Shown: positions 23,269 to 31,575 of the stretch, piece by piece
How the letters are laid out: the number at the start of each line of letters is the position of its first letter
How positions within the stretch are numbered: position 1 is the first letter of the stretch
Notes under the pieces: model-generated
Database searches by the model: none
The model's input: only the letters and a program-made list of their open reading frames with translations
Told to the model about the DNA's origin: nothing
Program-made: the position numbers and the translations under genes
From: Planctomycetales bacterium
GTDB lineage: Bacteria; Planctomycetota; Planctomycetia; Isosphaerales; Isosphaeraceae
DNA length: 38,848 nucleotides
Direction of reading: 5' to 3'
Assembly (NCBI GenBank): GCA_027451885.1
Contig: DAIDHX010000277.1
Location: forward strand, 1 to 38,848

Positions 23269-24822
23269 TCACGGCTCATTGAGCTGCTCGAGGGTTTCCA
23301 TCAGCTCACGAAACGGGCGTGTGGCTCGAATTGGGCTCAGGATCGGCGTGGTCGCCAGCAGCGCTCGGTCTCGGAGCCCCCGGTCCACCGCGGTTCGAAG
23401 CGCGGCCAGGGCCGCGGCACTGTAGCGATCGATGGCGGCCGCTCGAGCGCTGGCCGAAAGCGCATGATCTTGCCTGGCGAGCTCAATCGCCCGGCAGAGG
23501 AACTGCGCACTCTCGAGCGCCTCGTCATACCCAGGCGTCTCGAGCGCAAGATAGCGTGTGACATCCCGGGCGGCGGACGCGTGATCGCCGCGAGCAAGAT
23601 CGAGGTCGCAGAGCGCCCAGAGTGCGAGGCTCGCATTCTCGCGTAGGAGTGCGTCGATACGATTGTCGCGGTGCAGGTTTTCGAGCGTGTTTGCGCCCTG
23701 GATGAGCAGCTCCGCCGCCTTGTTGCGGTCGCCCTGCGCGGCGGCGATCCGCGCGCGCTCGACGCGTGCGAGGGCCTCGTCCGCGCGTGCGGCGTGCGAG
23801 CCTGGGTGAAGACGAACGCGGCGGGCATCCAGAGCGAGCGCCCGCTCGGCGTGCGACTGGGCCTCCGCGAAGGCGCGTGCGGCGCACAAACTGCGAGCAA
23901 CCGTGAGCTCCAGGCGCGCCAGGCGGGCGAGCGCCTCGTCCAGAAGCATCCCCTGGCGGAGATCGCGGCTTCCGGCCTCGGTTTGCTCGAGCAACGCCAC
24001 CCTGCGCTGCCTGCGCCCAAGTGCAAGCCCGAGCAGCTCTCGAGCATGCGCGGAGCCCTCTGGACCAGGCGGTTGAAGCAAAGCAGCGTGCTCAGCGATG
24101 GTCGCGGCAAGCTCGAGCTCGCTTTCGGTGAAAGCAGACTCATCGCCCAGACGGGGCAGTCGACGGTTCGCCCTGTCGATCACGCCGGCCGCTGCCGGCA
24201 GCCGGCCAGCCTCCATGAGCGCCTCCGCCCAGTCGAGCTCGAGCCGGAGCACCCAGAGCTGATCCTCGCGCCTGGAGTCCACGGCGAGCGCACGCGCGGC
24301 TTCCGCGGCACGCGCACGCTCGCGGCACGCATCCGCCACCTGACCGAGATTCGCGTAGATCCAGCCGTGACGATCGAACGCCTGAATGCATTTGCGGGTC
24401 ATGCGCTCGTCGCCGCGCACCGAGTTCGGTACCGCCTGGCACGAGCGGATGGCGCGATCGAGCACCTGCTCCGCCTGATTCCAGCGGCCGGCCCGGGCAA
24501 CCCAATCCCCTTGCAAAAAAAGCGCATCGGCAAGGCTCAACCTGGCCTCGATGTTGCCAGGCTGGCTGGCCAGCACGAGAGCCCAGAGGTTGATGGATTC
24601 CTTGAGAGTCTGCTCGGCCTCTGCGCGCAGTCCCAGGTCATCTTGCCGCCGGGCCTCGACGTCATGGCGCCTGGCCTGTTCGGCATAGGTCGCGGGGAGC
24701 TCCAGAAACGCGGGCGCGCCCGGTTCCTGCCGGGTGCGCACCATCGCGTAGCCAACGACGAGCACCAAGGCGCCCACCGCCGAGAGCCCGGCGCCTGCCC
24801 GCCAATCCGAGCGCCCGCTCAT
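23269..24822 (-). CDS. Membrane-anchored TPR protein with a kinase-tail-like C-terminus
   Basis: The 517-residue protein has one N-terminal transmembrane helix (GLSAVGALVLVVGYAMV, residues 12-28) and then almost continuous TPR-like helices with many Ala, Leu and Arg (LSLADALFLQGDWVARAGRW, AELLIQGANTLENLHRDNRI). Its end, ALRTAVDRGLRDRALLATTP followed by FRELMETLEQL, closely resembles the last segment of planctomycete Ser/Thr kinases that carry TPR repeats behind the kinase domain. Here no kinase domain is present, so it may be a stand-alone partner or a relic of such a kinase. The dienelactone hydrolase gene ends 41 bases upstream on the same strand, so cotranscription is possible. Confidence 0.75.
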   Translation of the reverse strand: MSGRSDWRAGAGLSAVGALVLVVGYAMVRTRQEPGAPAFLELPATYAEQARRHDVEARRQDDLGLRAEAEQTLKESINLWALVLASQPGNIEARLSLADALFLQGDWVARAGRWNQAEQVLDRAIRSCQAVPNSVRGDERMTRKCIQAFDRHGWIYANLGQVADACRERARAAEAARALAVDSRREDQLWVLRLELDWAEALMEAGRLPAAAGVIDRANRRLPRLGDESAFTESELELAATIAEHAALLQPPGPEGSAHARELLGLALGRRQRRVALLEQTEAGSRDLRQGMLLDEALARLARLELTVARSLCAARAFAEAQSHAERALALDARRVRLHPGSHAARADEALARVERARIAAAQGDRNKAAELLIQGANTLENLHRDNRIDALLRENASLALWALCDLDLARGDHASAARDVTRYLALETPGYDEALESAQFLCRAIELARQDHALSASARAAAIDRYSAAALAALRTAVDRGLRDRALLATTPILSPIRATRPFRELMETLEQLNEP

Positions 24823-24863
24823 GCCCGTACCGGCTCAAGCGCCGGCCCGATCGAACCACCGCC

Positions 24864-25724
24864 TTACAACACGCCGTTCTTCTTGAACCACTCCTGCAGC
24901 CGCTTCCAGCCGTCCTCGGCCTGATCCTTGCGATAACTCTGGCGATAATCAGCGAAGAAAGCGTGCGGCGTCTCGGGGTAGAGCACGATCTCGCACGGCT
25001 TGCTTTCTTTCTTGAGCGCCTCTTTCATCCGCTCCACGGTCTCGACTGGGATCCCCTGATCCTCCGCCCCATAGAGCCCCAGCACCGGCGCATTCACCGA
25101 CTTCACAAGATCGATGGGATGCTTGGGGTGAAGCGGGTCAGAATCACCCACCAGCCGCCCGTACCAGGCCACACCGGCCTTCAGGTTCTTGTTGTGCGCG
25201 GAGTAGAGCCACACAATCCGCCCACCCCAGCAGAAGCCCGTGATCCCCAGCCGGGCCACATCGGCCTTGCCCGTCCCCTTGGCCCAGGCCACCGCGGCGT
25301 CGAGATCCGACATCACCTGCTCGTCCGGCACCTTCGAGACGATCTTGAAGATCTCGCCAAAATTCTCCAGCTTCGAAACGTCTCCCTGGCGGGCATAAAG
25401 CTCAGGCGCCACGGCCAGACAACCCAGCTTGGCAAAGCGGCGGCAGATGTCCTTGATGTGCTCGTGAACGCCGAAAATCTCCTGGACCACCAAAACCACC
25501 GGGAACGGCCCACCCTTCTCCGGCATGGCCCGGTAGGCGGGGATCTCGCCGTCGCTCGTGGGCAGCTTGAACTCGCCCGCAACCAGCCCCTTCGAGTCGG
25601 TCGTGATCGTATCCGCCGAAATCGGCTGCGCAGCCAGGGCAAATCCAGCAGCGAGGGAGGTCGCCACAAATCCTCTTCGACTCAGATCCATTCCCCTGTC
25701 GCTTTCGCGCACTACTTCGCTCAT
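24864..25724 (-). CDS. Tat-exported dienelactone hydrolase-family protein
   Basis: From the ATG at 25724 (GGAG nine bases ahead; another ATG at 25745) the protein has 286 residues. [20 protein letters not shown] is a twin-arginine signal, so the enzyme should be folded before export. The mature part is an alpha/beta hydrolase of the DLH family: [15 protein letters not shown] near the start, the nucleophile elbow GFCWGG with Cys instead of Ser, [10 protein letters not shown] with the Asp and PHAFF with the His. DLH enzymes open dienelactones in aromatic breakdown, but exported paralogs of this size act on unknown esters or lactones. No aromatic-degradation genes are near. Confidence 0.92.
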   Translation of the reverse strand: MSEVVRESDRGMDLSRRGFVATSLAAGFALAAQPISADTITTDSKGLVAGEFKLPTSDGEIPAYRAMPEKGGPFPVVLVVQEIFGVHEHIKDICRRFAKLGCLAVAPELYARQGDVSKLENFGEIFKIVSKVPDEQVMSDLDAAVAWAKGTGKADVARLGITGFCWGGRIVWLYSAHNKNLKAGVAWYGRLVGDSDPLHPKHPIDLVKSVNAPVLGLYGAEDQGIPVETVERMKEALKKESKPCEIVLYPETPHAFFADYRQSYRKDQAEDGWKRLQEWFKKNGVL

Positions 25725-26250
25725 GTGTGTCGTCTCCGGCGTCATCCAACGTCGCCAAACCGAGGCAACTGGCTCTCGACGCGTGAATCTCTTGAGTGGG
25801 ATCGGCCCAAAATCCCAGCATCGCGGTCATCTTACCTTGAGCACAAGGTGCGTGCGAGAGACTGCCGCGCCCGGTTTTGATCGAAATAGAGAGATTCGCA
25901 CCTGCTGATCCAAATGACTTCACGCCCGCGCGCATCCCCAGCGCAGGCGGTGATCCCCAACGGGATGGCGGCAGGCGGCAGGTGAGGCGCACCCGGCCCA
26001 AACAACCGCATCCTCACGCGCAGTTACCCCCGCGCATGACATTTGACCCAGGAGCGACTTGCCTGGTGCGATTTCCTTGGGCATGATAGCAAGGAATGAT
26101 TGCCGACTCTGACGGTCCGGTGAACCTCGCGGCCGGTTAGAGTGCGGGCCGTACGGTTCCGTACGGGTACGAGCACGAGAGAGACATCCACCCAAGCTGC
26201 GCATCGCTCGAACGTGAACGCGTGTCGCCGTCCGGCGAGGAGTACATTCG
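25725..26250. other. Divergent 526-base gap with two inverted-repeat elements
   Basis: This gap separates the divergently oriented DLH and metalloprotease genes. It holds ACCTTG-AGCA-CAAGGT (25834-25849), a palindrome 6-4-6, and the palindrome CCGTACGG twice in direct repeat (26149-26156 and 26159-26166) about 85 bases before the metalloprotease ATG. Either could be an operator. The frames in the gap are short and not convincing. No RNA gene was recognised. Confidence 0.45.
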
Positions 26251-29211
26251 ATGAGACGTTTTACCGGTACGGGCGCGGCAACCGCGCTCGTGGTCGGACT
26301 GATGGCGATTGAGCTGCCGGCTCAGGAGCCGCACGATCCGCCGATCAATTATGAGTCGGTCATCGTCAACGCTCGCTCGGCGGGCATGAGGCGCGGCGGC
26401 GCCATGGGGAATTATCGCGACTTCAACGAGGTCACGAAGGACACCGAGAAGATCGAGGGGCTCTTCACGTTTTACAAGAAGCCCGATCACCTTTACGCCG
26501 AGATCCGCCCCGATCAGTTCAATCACCCTTTCCTGGCGCCGATGATGATCGCGCGCGGCCTGGCGGGCGCGGGCAACCCCATTGGCGACGAGGAAATGGT
26601 GCTCGTCTTCAAGCGAGTCGGCGAGCGGATTCAGGTCATCCGCCGCAATATCCACTACAAGGCGCCCGCGGGCTCCTCGCTCGACAAGGCGGTCAAGCAG
26701 AATTACACCGACTCAGTGCTCATGGCCCTGCCGATCATCACGATCAACATGATGAAGGGGGGCGCGCCGGTGGTCGATTTCGCTGATATTTTCCTGACCG
26801 ATTTCGCCCAGCTTGGCATCGGCATGCTCGATCGGAGCCGCAGCTCATGGGCGAAGGTCAAGGGCTTCCCCAATAACATGGAGATCGAGGTCGAGGCGAC
26901 GTTCGCCGGCGCGGGCCGCCGCGGCATGGGCGGGCAGGAGATCGTGGCCGACGCACGCGGCGTCACCGTGGTCATCCACTACAGCCTGATGCGCACCCCA
27001 GACCCAGGCTACCACCCCCGCCTGGCTGACGACCGCGTCGGCCACTTCTTGAGCGCCAGCAAGGACTTCGGCTCGAACGACCCCGACACCAACTTCGTCC
27101 GCCAGATCAACCGCTGGCGGCTCGAAAAGGCCAACCCGCAGTCCCGGCTCTCGCCACCCAAGAAACAGATCATCTGGTACGTCGAGGACACGGTTCCCAT
27201 CGAATATCGGCCCTACGTCGAGGACGGCATTCGGGAGTGGAACAAGGCGTTCGAGAAGATCGGATTCCGGGATGCCATCGCCGTGCGCTGGGCCGAGGTC
27301 GGGCGCGACGATTTCGATCCCGAGGACACAAACTACTGCACCTTCCGCTGGATCACCACGGGGCAAAGCTATGCCATGTCGTGCCTGCGGGCGAACCCGC
27401 TCACCGGCGAGATGATCGACGGCGACGTGATCTTCGACGCCAGCATGGTGCAGTACTGGAAGCGCGAATACGCCCTCTTGATCGGCAACACCGCGGCCCC
27501 CGGCGCCCAGCCCACGCCGATCGCGGTTGGCGAGGTCCTCAGCCCGATCCTCGCCGCAAAGCTGGGTTACGGCCAGCCCTGGGCACGCGGGCTCCTGGGC
27601 ATCGAAGGCATCGAGGCCCTGTCCGGCAAGCCCACGCTCGAGGCCGTGCCCTCGGACCAGAACCTGATGAGCTGGTCGCTGGCCCGCCACATGGCGCTTG
27701 GCACCCGCGGCTTCTGCCAGTTCCAGGGGGGGCTGCAGCGCGATTTCGCGCTGGCGGCGATGGCGCTGGCCGACTCGGCCGCCGTGGCGGACAAGAAGGA
27801 TGAAAAGGCCAAGGGCGAAAAGGGCAAGGACGACAAGAAGCCCGAGGCCAAAAAGCCCGAGATCAAAAAGCCTGATCCCGCCGCCGAGCTCACCGAGGAA
27901 TTCATCGGCCAGGCCATCAAGCACATCACGATGCACGAGGTCGGCCACTCGCTCGGCCTCAGGCATAACTTCAAGTCGAGCACGATGCTCACGGCCGACC
28001 AGCTCAACGACACCGCGATCACAAGGTCCAGGGGCCTGGTGGGCAGCGTGATGGATTACAGCCCCGTCAACATCGCGCCCAGGGGCAAGAAGCAAGGGGA
28101 TTATTATTCAACCACCATCGGCCCTTACGACTACTGGGCAATCGAATACGCCTACAAACCGATCATGGGTGACGAGGCGGCGGAGCTCAAGAAGCTCGCC
28201 TCGCGTGCGCCCGAGCACGACCTGGTTTATGCCACCGACGAGGACGCGGCGTTCAACGACGATCCCTACGTCAACCGGTTCGACCTGGGCGCGGACCCTT
28301 GCGAATTTGGCAAGGAGCGGATCGCGCTTGCCTCCGAGCTGCTCAAGACGCTCGACGCCCGGGTTGTGAAGGACGGCGAGTCCTGGAACCGCGCCCGAAG
28401 CGCGTTTGGCATCCTGCTCAACCAGTGGGGCGACGGCGCGGTGCTGGCTTCGCAGTACATCGGCGGCCAGTCGGTGTCGCGCGACCACAAGGCCGACAAG
28501 GGCGCGCGGGACCCCATTGTTCCCGTCGCGGGCGCCAAGCAGCGCGAGTGCCTGAACTTCCTCTCGGAAACCATCCTTTCCGACAAATCGTTCCAGTTCT
28601 CTCCCGCCCTGCTCCGCCGTCTGGGCGCGGAGCGCTGGCTGCACTGGGGCGTGAACTTCAGCGCCTCCCCCGCGGTCGACATCTCCCTGTTCGAACGCGT
28701 GCTGGGCATCCAGAAGATCGTGCTCTCGCACTGCCTGGCGGGCCCGACCCTGGCCCGCTTGCAGAACCAGCAGCTCCAGGCCGACCCCGCGACCAATCCC
28801 TTGCGAATCGACGAGGTCTTCCGCGGGCTCACCGAGGCCAGCTGGTCCGACGTGGCCGCACCCGCAAAGGGCAAGGACGGCAAACGGCCCCCATTCACCC
28901 TTTCCACCATCCGCCGCAACCTGCAGCGTGAATACGTGCGCAGGCTGTCAGTGATGGTGCTGGGCAGCGGCGGACGCGGCCTTGGCGACGCCTATGGCTA
29001 CCTGGTCATCATGCGCGGCGGCGGCAATTCGGTTCCAGCCGATGCGCGGGCCCTCGCCCGGCTGCATCTCAAGGAAATCTCGGGCCGGATCGCCAACCTC
29101 GTCGATACCCCCGGGCTCTCGATCGACGACGTGACCAGGGCGCACCTGGAAGAAATCCGCCACCGGATCAACAAGGTGCTCGAGGCCAACCTGGACGTCC
29201 AGGAGCCTTGA
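26251..29211 (+). CDS. Exported zinc metalloprotease (DUF5117/DUF4953 type)
   Basis: The 986-residue protein starts at an ATG with AGGAG eight bases ahead and has a signal peptide (ALVVGLMAIELPAQ). The catalytic motif is HEVGHSLGLRHN at residues 562-573, the HExxHxxGxxH of metzincin-like zinc proteases. The upstream part (YKKPDHLYAEIRPDQFNHPF and following) fits the DUF5117 region and the part after the motif fits DUF4953, the domain pair of this bacterial family. A Lys/Glu/Pro-rich stretch (residues about 515-544) precedes the active-site helix and looks like an unstructured insert. The protein probably acts in the periplasm. A terminator follows at 29226. Confidence 0.92.
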   Translation: MRRFTGTGAATALVVGLMAIELPAQEPHDPPINYESVIVNARSAGMRRGGAMGNYRDFNEVTKDTEKIEGLFTFYKKPDHLYAEIRPDQFNHPFLAPMMIARGLAGAGNPIGDEEMVLVFKRVGERIQVIRRNIHYKAPAGSSLDKAVKQNYTDSVLMALPIITINMMKGGAPVVDFADIFLTDFAQLGIGMLDRSRSSWAKVKGFPNNMEIEVEATFAGAGRRGMGGQEIVADARGVTVVIHYSLMRTPDPGYHPRLADDRVGHFLSASKDFGSNDPDTNFVRQINRWRLEKANPQSRLSPPKKQIIWYVEDTVPIEYRPYVEDGIREWNKAFEKIGFRDAIAVRWAEVGRDDFDPEDTNYCTFRWITTGQSYAMSCLRANPLTGEMIDGDVIFDASMVQYWKREYALLIGNTAAPGAQPTPIAVGEVLSPILAAKLGYGQPWARGLLGIEGIEALSGKPTLEAVPSDQNLMSWSLARHMALGTRGFCQFQGGLQRDFALAAMALADSAAVADKKDEKAKGEKGKDDKKPEAKKPEIKKPDPAAELTEEFIGQAIKHITMHEVGHSLGLRHNFKSSTMLTADQLNDTAITRSRGLVGSVMDYSPVNIAPRGKKQGDYYSTTIGPYDYWAIEYAYKPIMGDEAAELKKLASRAPEHDLVYATDEDAAFNDDPYVNRFDLGADPCEFGKERIALASELLKTLDARVVKDGESWNRARSAFGILLNQWGDGAVLASQYIGGQSVSRDHKADKGARDPIVPVAGAKQRECLNFLSETILSDKSFQFSPALLRRLGAERWLHWGVNFSASPAVDISLFERVLGIQKIVLSHCLAGPTLARLQNQQLQADPATNPLRIDEVFRGLTEASWSDVAAPAKGKDGKRPPFTLSTIRRNLQREYVRRLSVMVLGSGGRGLGDAYGYLVIMRGGGNSVPADARALARLHLKEISGRIANLVDTPGLSIDDVTRAHLEEIRHRINKVLEANLDVQEP

Positions 29212-29225
29212 TTCGCTCGTCCCAG

Positions 29226-29274
29226 ATCGGCCGGGGCGGCTTGAACCAGGCTCCCCCGGCCGATTTCTTCTTTT
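29226..29274 (+). terminator. Intrinsic terminator after the metalloprotease
   Basis: A perfect 11-bp stem, ATCGGCCGGGG (29226-29236) with CCCCGGCCGAT (29254-29264), and a 17-base loop are followed by the T-rich run TTTCTTCTTTT. This is the best rho-independent terminator in the window. It lies 15 bases after the metalloprotease stop and 29 bases before the next start, so the amine-oxidase genes need their own promoter or read-through. Confidence 0.8.
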
Positions 29275-29302
29275 CCCACCCCCAACCCGCGAGACGCCCT
29301 GA

Positions 29303-30070
29303 ATGAAGGCTTTGCACAAAGCTGGAATTGCAAGCGCGACGAGCGCTCTGCTCGCGGCCGCCGCCGGCATTGGGCTTGCTCAGGATGCCGCGGTGCCGCC
29401 GCCAAGGCCCGGGCTCACCGCGCAGCAAACGACCGACGCCATCAAGTTCGCGCGGGGCACGATGGTGGAGCTCCGCAAGAAAACCGAAGGCGCGGAACGC
29501 CCTGAAGCCGACCGCCGTGAATACGTGGTCGCGGTGGAGCGCATGGCCCCGCCGCCCGAACGCACACAGCCCGCGGCCGGGGCCAACGACGCTCCCAAAA
29601 CCACGGCGCCCCGCTCGAAGGACGCGCCCCGACCCGCTCCCAAACCCAGTCCGCGCGCCGTCGTGACCATGTACCGCTACTTCGACGATATCACCGTCTT
29701 TACCACCGTCGACCTGGCGACCGGCAAGGTCGTGGACGTGCAGGCCGCCCAGCACCTGCGCACCCCGCTCTCCGAGGCCGAGTTCGACGAAGCCCAGGCT
29801 CTCGCACGCGACAGGAGCGCCGAGGTCAAGAAGCTCTACAACCGCTTCGGCGACCAGATCATCGCGTACCCCCAGTTCAGCCAGTACAACCTGGAAAACG
29901 ACCCCCGCGTGCACAGGGTCGTCCACCTGACCTATCGCGTGGGCAAGCGGGAGCTCAGTTATCCCCGGCCTGAAGTGGATCTGACCACCCGCACGGTCCG
30001 GGTGCCCGCGCCGGCGCCCGATCTGGAGCCGGAGCTGAAGCCCAGGGCAAGCCAGGACCCCGCCGATTAA
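29303..30070 (+). CDS. Exported protein resembling the N-terminal domains of copper amine oxidase
   Basis: The 255-residue protein has a signal peptide (ATSALLAAAAGIGLAQ). Its first part contains LTAQQTTDAIKFARGTMVELRK and its second part RAVVTMYRYFDDITVFTTVDLATGKVVDVQAAQHLR, which resembles the N2/N3 cystatin-like domains that precede the catalytic barrel in copper amine oxidases. A Pro/Ala-rich linker joins them. The catalytic domain is encoded 48 bases downstream by a separate gene, so the pair reads as an oxidase split in two. The match is to a fold pattern, not to catalytic residues, so it could also be an independent PepSY-like exported protein. The ATG has only a weak ribosome site. 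Confidence 0.65.
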   Translation: MKALHKAGIASATSALLAAAAGIGLAQDAAVPPPRPGLTAQQTTDAIKFARGTMVELRKKTEGAERPEADRREYVVAVERMAPPPERTQPAAGANDAPKTTAPRSKDAPRPAPKPSPRAVVTMYRYFDDITVFTTVDLATGKVVDVQAAQHLRTPLSEAEFDEAQALARDRSAEVKKLYNRFGDQIIAYPQFSQYNLENDPRVHRVVHLTYRVGKRELSYPRPEVDLTTRTVRVPAPAPDLEPELKPRASQDPAD

Positions 30071-30118
30071 CCCGGTCCGCCCCGCGCTCGAACGCCTTGA
30101 TCCAGGAGAGGATCTCGC

Positions 30119-31450
30119 ATGCCTCGCCGCAGCCTTTTTGCCGCAGTCGCGCTCCTTGCCGCCCTGTCTCCGAGCGCCGTTCACGCCCAGCGCTTCTTCC
30201 GGGCCCCCGTGGTCGACCCCCCGTCGCAGGAGGTCACGGCGGAATTCCTGGAAAATGAATCCGGCGGCGTCGAGCCCCGCCGCGGTACCGCCTGGAAGGT
30301 GCATGTGGCCCGCGGCCTGCACAAGGGACTCTACATCACAGGCGCATGGTTCAAACGCGATCTCAACGAAGGCTGGATCAAGGTCCTGAACGACGCCCGC
30401 ATCGCCGAGCTCTTCGTGCCTTATCATCAATCTTCGTTCATACGCTATTACGACCTCACGAGCTTCTCGTTCCCGCTCGCCCCCGTGCGGGCGGAAGACA
30501 CGGGCGCATTCGGTTCGCTCCTGCCCGCGTTTCAGGGAGATAGCAACGCCACGGTCGTCAAGGAGGTCCGAGATCGCGGCGTCGTCTGGAAGGATTACGC
30601 CCATGGCGTGCGCAGAGGCAAGGAGCTCGTGCTCTGGGGCGCGCTTGAGGCGGGAAATTATATGTACATCATGTCATATTCTTTCCATGACGACGGCACA
30701 ATCGCCTTTCGCGTGGGCGCGACCGGGCAAAACCTGCCCGGCCATCGCCAGGAAGCGCACACCCACAGCGCCCACTGGCGGATCGATATCGACCTTGTCG
30801 ACGGCAAGAAGAACTCGGCGATGCTGATGCGGCATATCGAGAACGTGCGCGGGCTTGGCGCTGAGGACGTGAAGGAGCCGTTCAACCGCGGCTTCGAGGG
30901 GGGCGTGGAATGGAATCCCAGGGAATTCACGATGATCCGGGTTGAGAGCGAGGCCAAAAACCCGCGCGGACAGTTCATCAGCTACGATCTGATGCCGCTG
31001 CGTTACGGCTCGCCGCGGCACAGCGAACCGTTCACTCACAACGACCTGTGGGTAAGCCGATCCCACCCGGAGCGCCCGCTGGAATTCATCTTCGCCAATC
31101 TGCCCAACATCGTGGCCGACCAGGAGATCGTGGAGGCGACCGACGTCGTTCTCTGGTGCAATTCCGCCGTGCATCATGAGCCGCGGAACGAGGACGGCAA
31201 GCCCGGCTCAGCCCCTCGCATGTGGGAATGGGACGACGCCTGGGAGGGCTCCGCCCTGGTGATGTGGAGCGGGTTTGATCTCCGCCCGCGCAATTTCTTC
31301 GATCGCACGCCCTTTTATCCCTACACGCCGGAACGGCCCCGGCCGGTGGCAAGGCAGGGTCAGGGCGAGCCCACGGACCCGCGCCAGCCCGTGCCCGGAA
31401 CCGCGGTCGAGCCGCCGCAAAACCGCCCGGAGCCCGAGCGCCGCAAGTGA
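30119..31450 (+). CDS. Exported copper amine oxidase, catalytic domain only
   Basis: The 443-residue protein starts behind AGGAGAGGA and has a signal peptide cut near HAQRF. The family residues are in order: a candidate catalytic base D112 in YYDLTSF (family pattern YFDTGEY), the cofactor tyrosine Y181 in AGNYMYIM (TPQ pattern N-Y-D/E), copper ligands H214 and H216 in AHTHSAHWRIDIDL, and H353 in HHEPRNED (family pattern THxPRxED). It would oxidise primary amines to aldehyde, hydrogen peroxide and ammonium. Met182 replaces the usual Asp/Glu after the tyrosine. It lacks the N-terminal domains, which the preceding gene may supply. The C-terminal tail is Pro-rich. The substrate amine is unknown. 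Confidence 0.82.
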   Translation: MPRRSLFAAVALLAALSPSAVHAQRFFRAPVVDPPSQEVTAEFLENESGGVEPRRGTAWKVHVARGLHKGLYITGAWFKRDLNEGWIKVLNDARIAELFVPYHQSSFIRYYDLTSFSFPLAPVRAEDTGAFGSLLPAFQGDSNATVVKEVRDRGVVWKDYAHGVRRGKELVLWGALEAGNYMYIMSYSFHDDGTIAFRVGATGQNLPGHRQEAHTHSAHWRIDIDLVDGKKNSAMLMRHIENVRGLGAEDVKEPFNRGFEGGVEWNPREFTMIRVESEAKNPRGQFISYDLMPLRYGSPRHSEPFTHNDLWVSRSHPERPLEFIFANLPNIVADQEIVEATDVVLWCNSAVHHEPRNEDGKPGSAPRMWEWDDAWEGSALVMWSGFDLRPRNFFDRTPFYPYTPERPRPVARQGQGEPTDPRQPVPGTAVEPPQNRPEPERRK

Positions 31451-31575
31451 GATTCCGCGCCTTCCTCGCGGCCCGGGCTCGAATCACGGTCGTTCCGCCA
31501 CTATGATGCTCTGGTCGCGAAGCCGAGGGCCAAAACCGGCTGGCCCTCCAGCGCGATCGCCTCCTGGAGCGCCCG

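Noticed and set aside
26845-28095. Minus-strand open frame of 416 codons
   Set aside because: It lies opposite the metalloprotease, including its HExxH motif, and shows only Leu/Gly/Val-rich reverse-strand composition.
29168-30604. Minus-strand open frame of 478 codons
   Set aside because: It is antisense to the amine-oxidase pair, where both plus-strand proteins have signal peptides and, for the second, catalytic residues.
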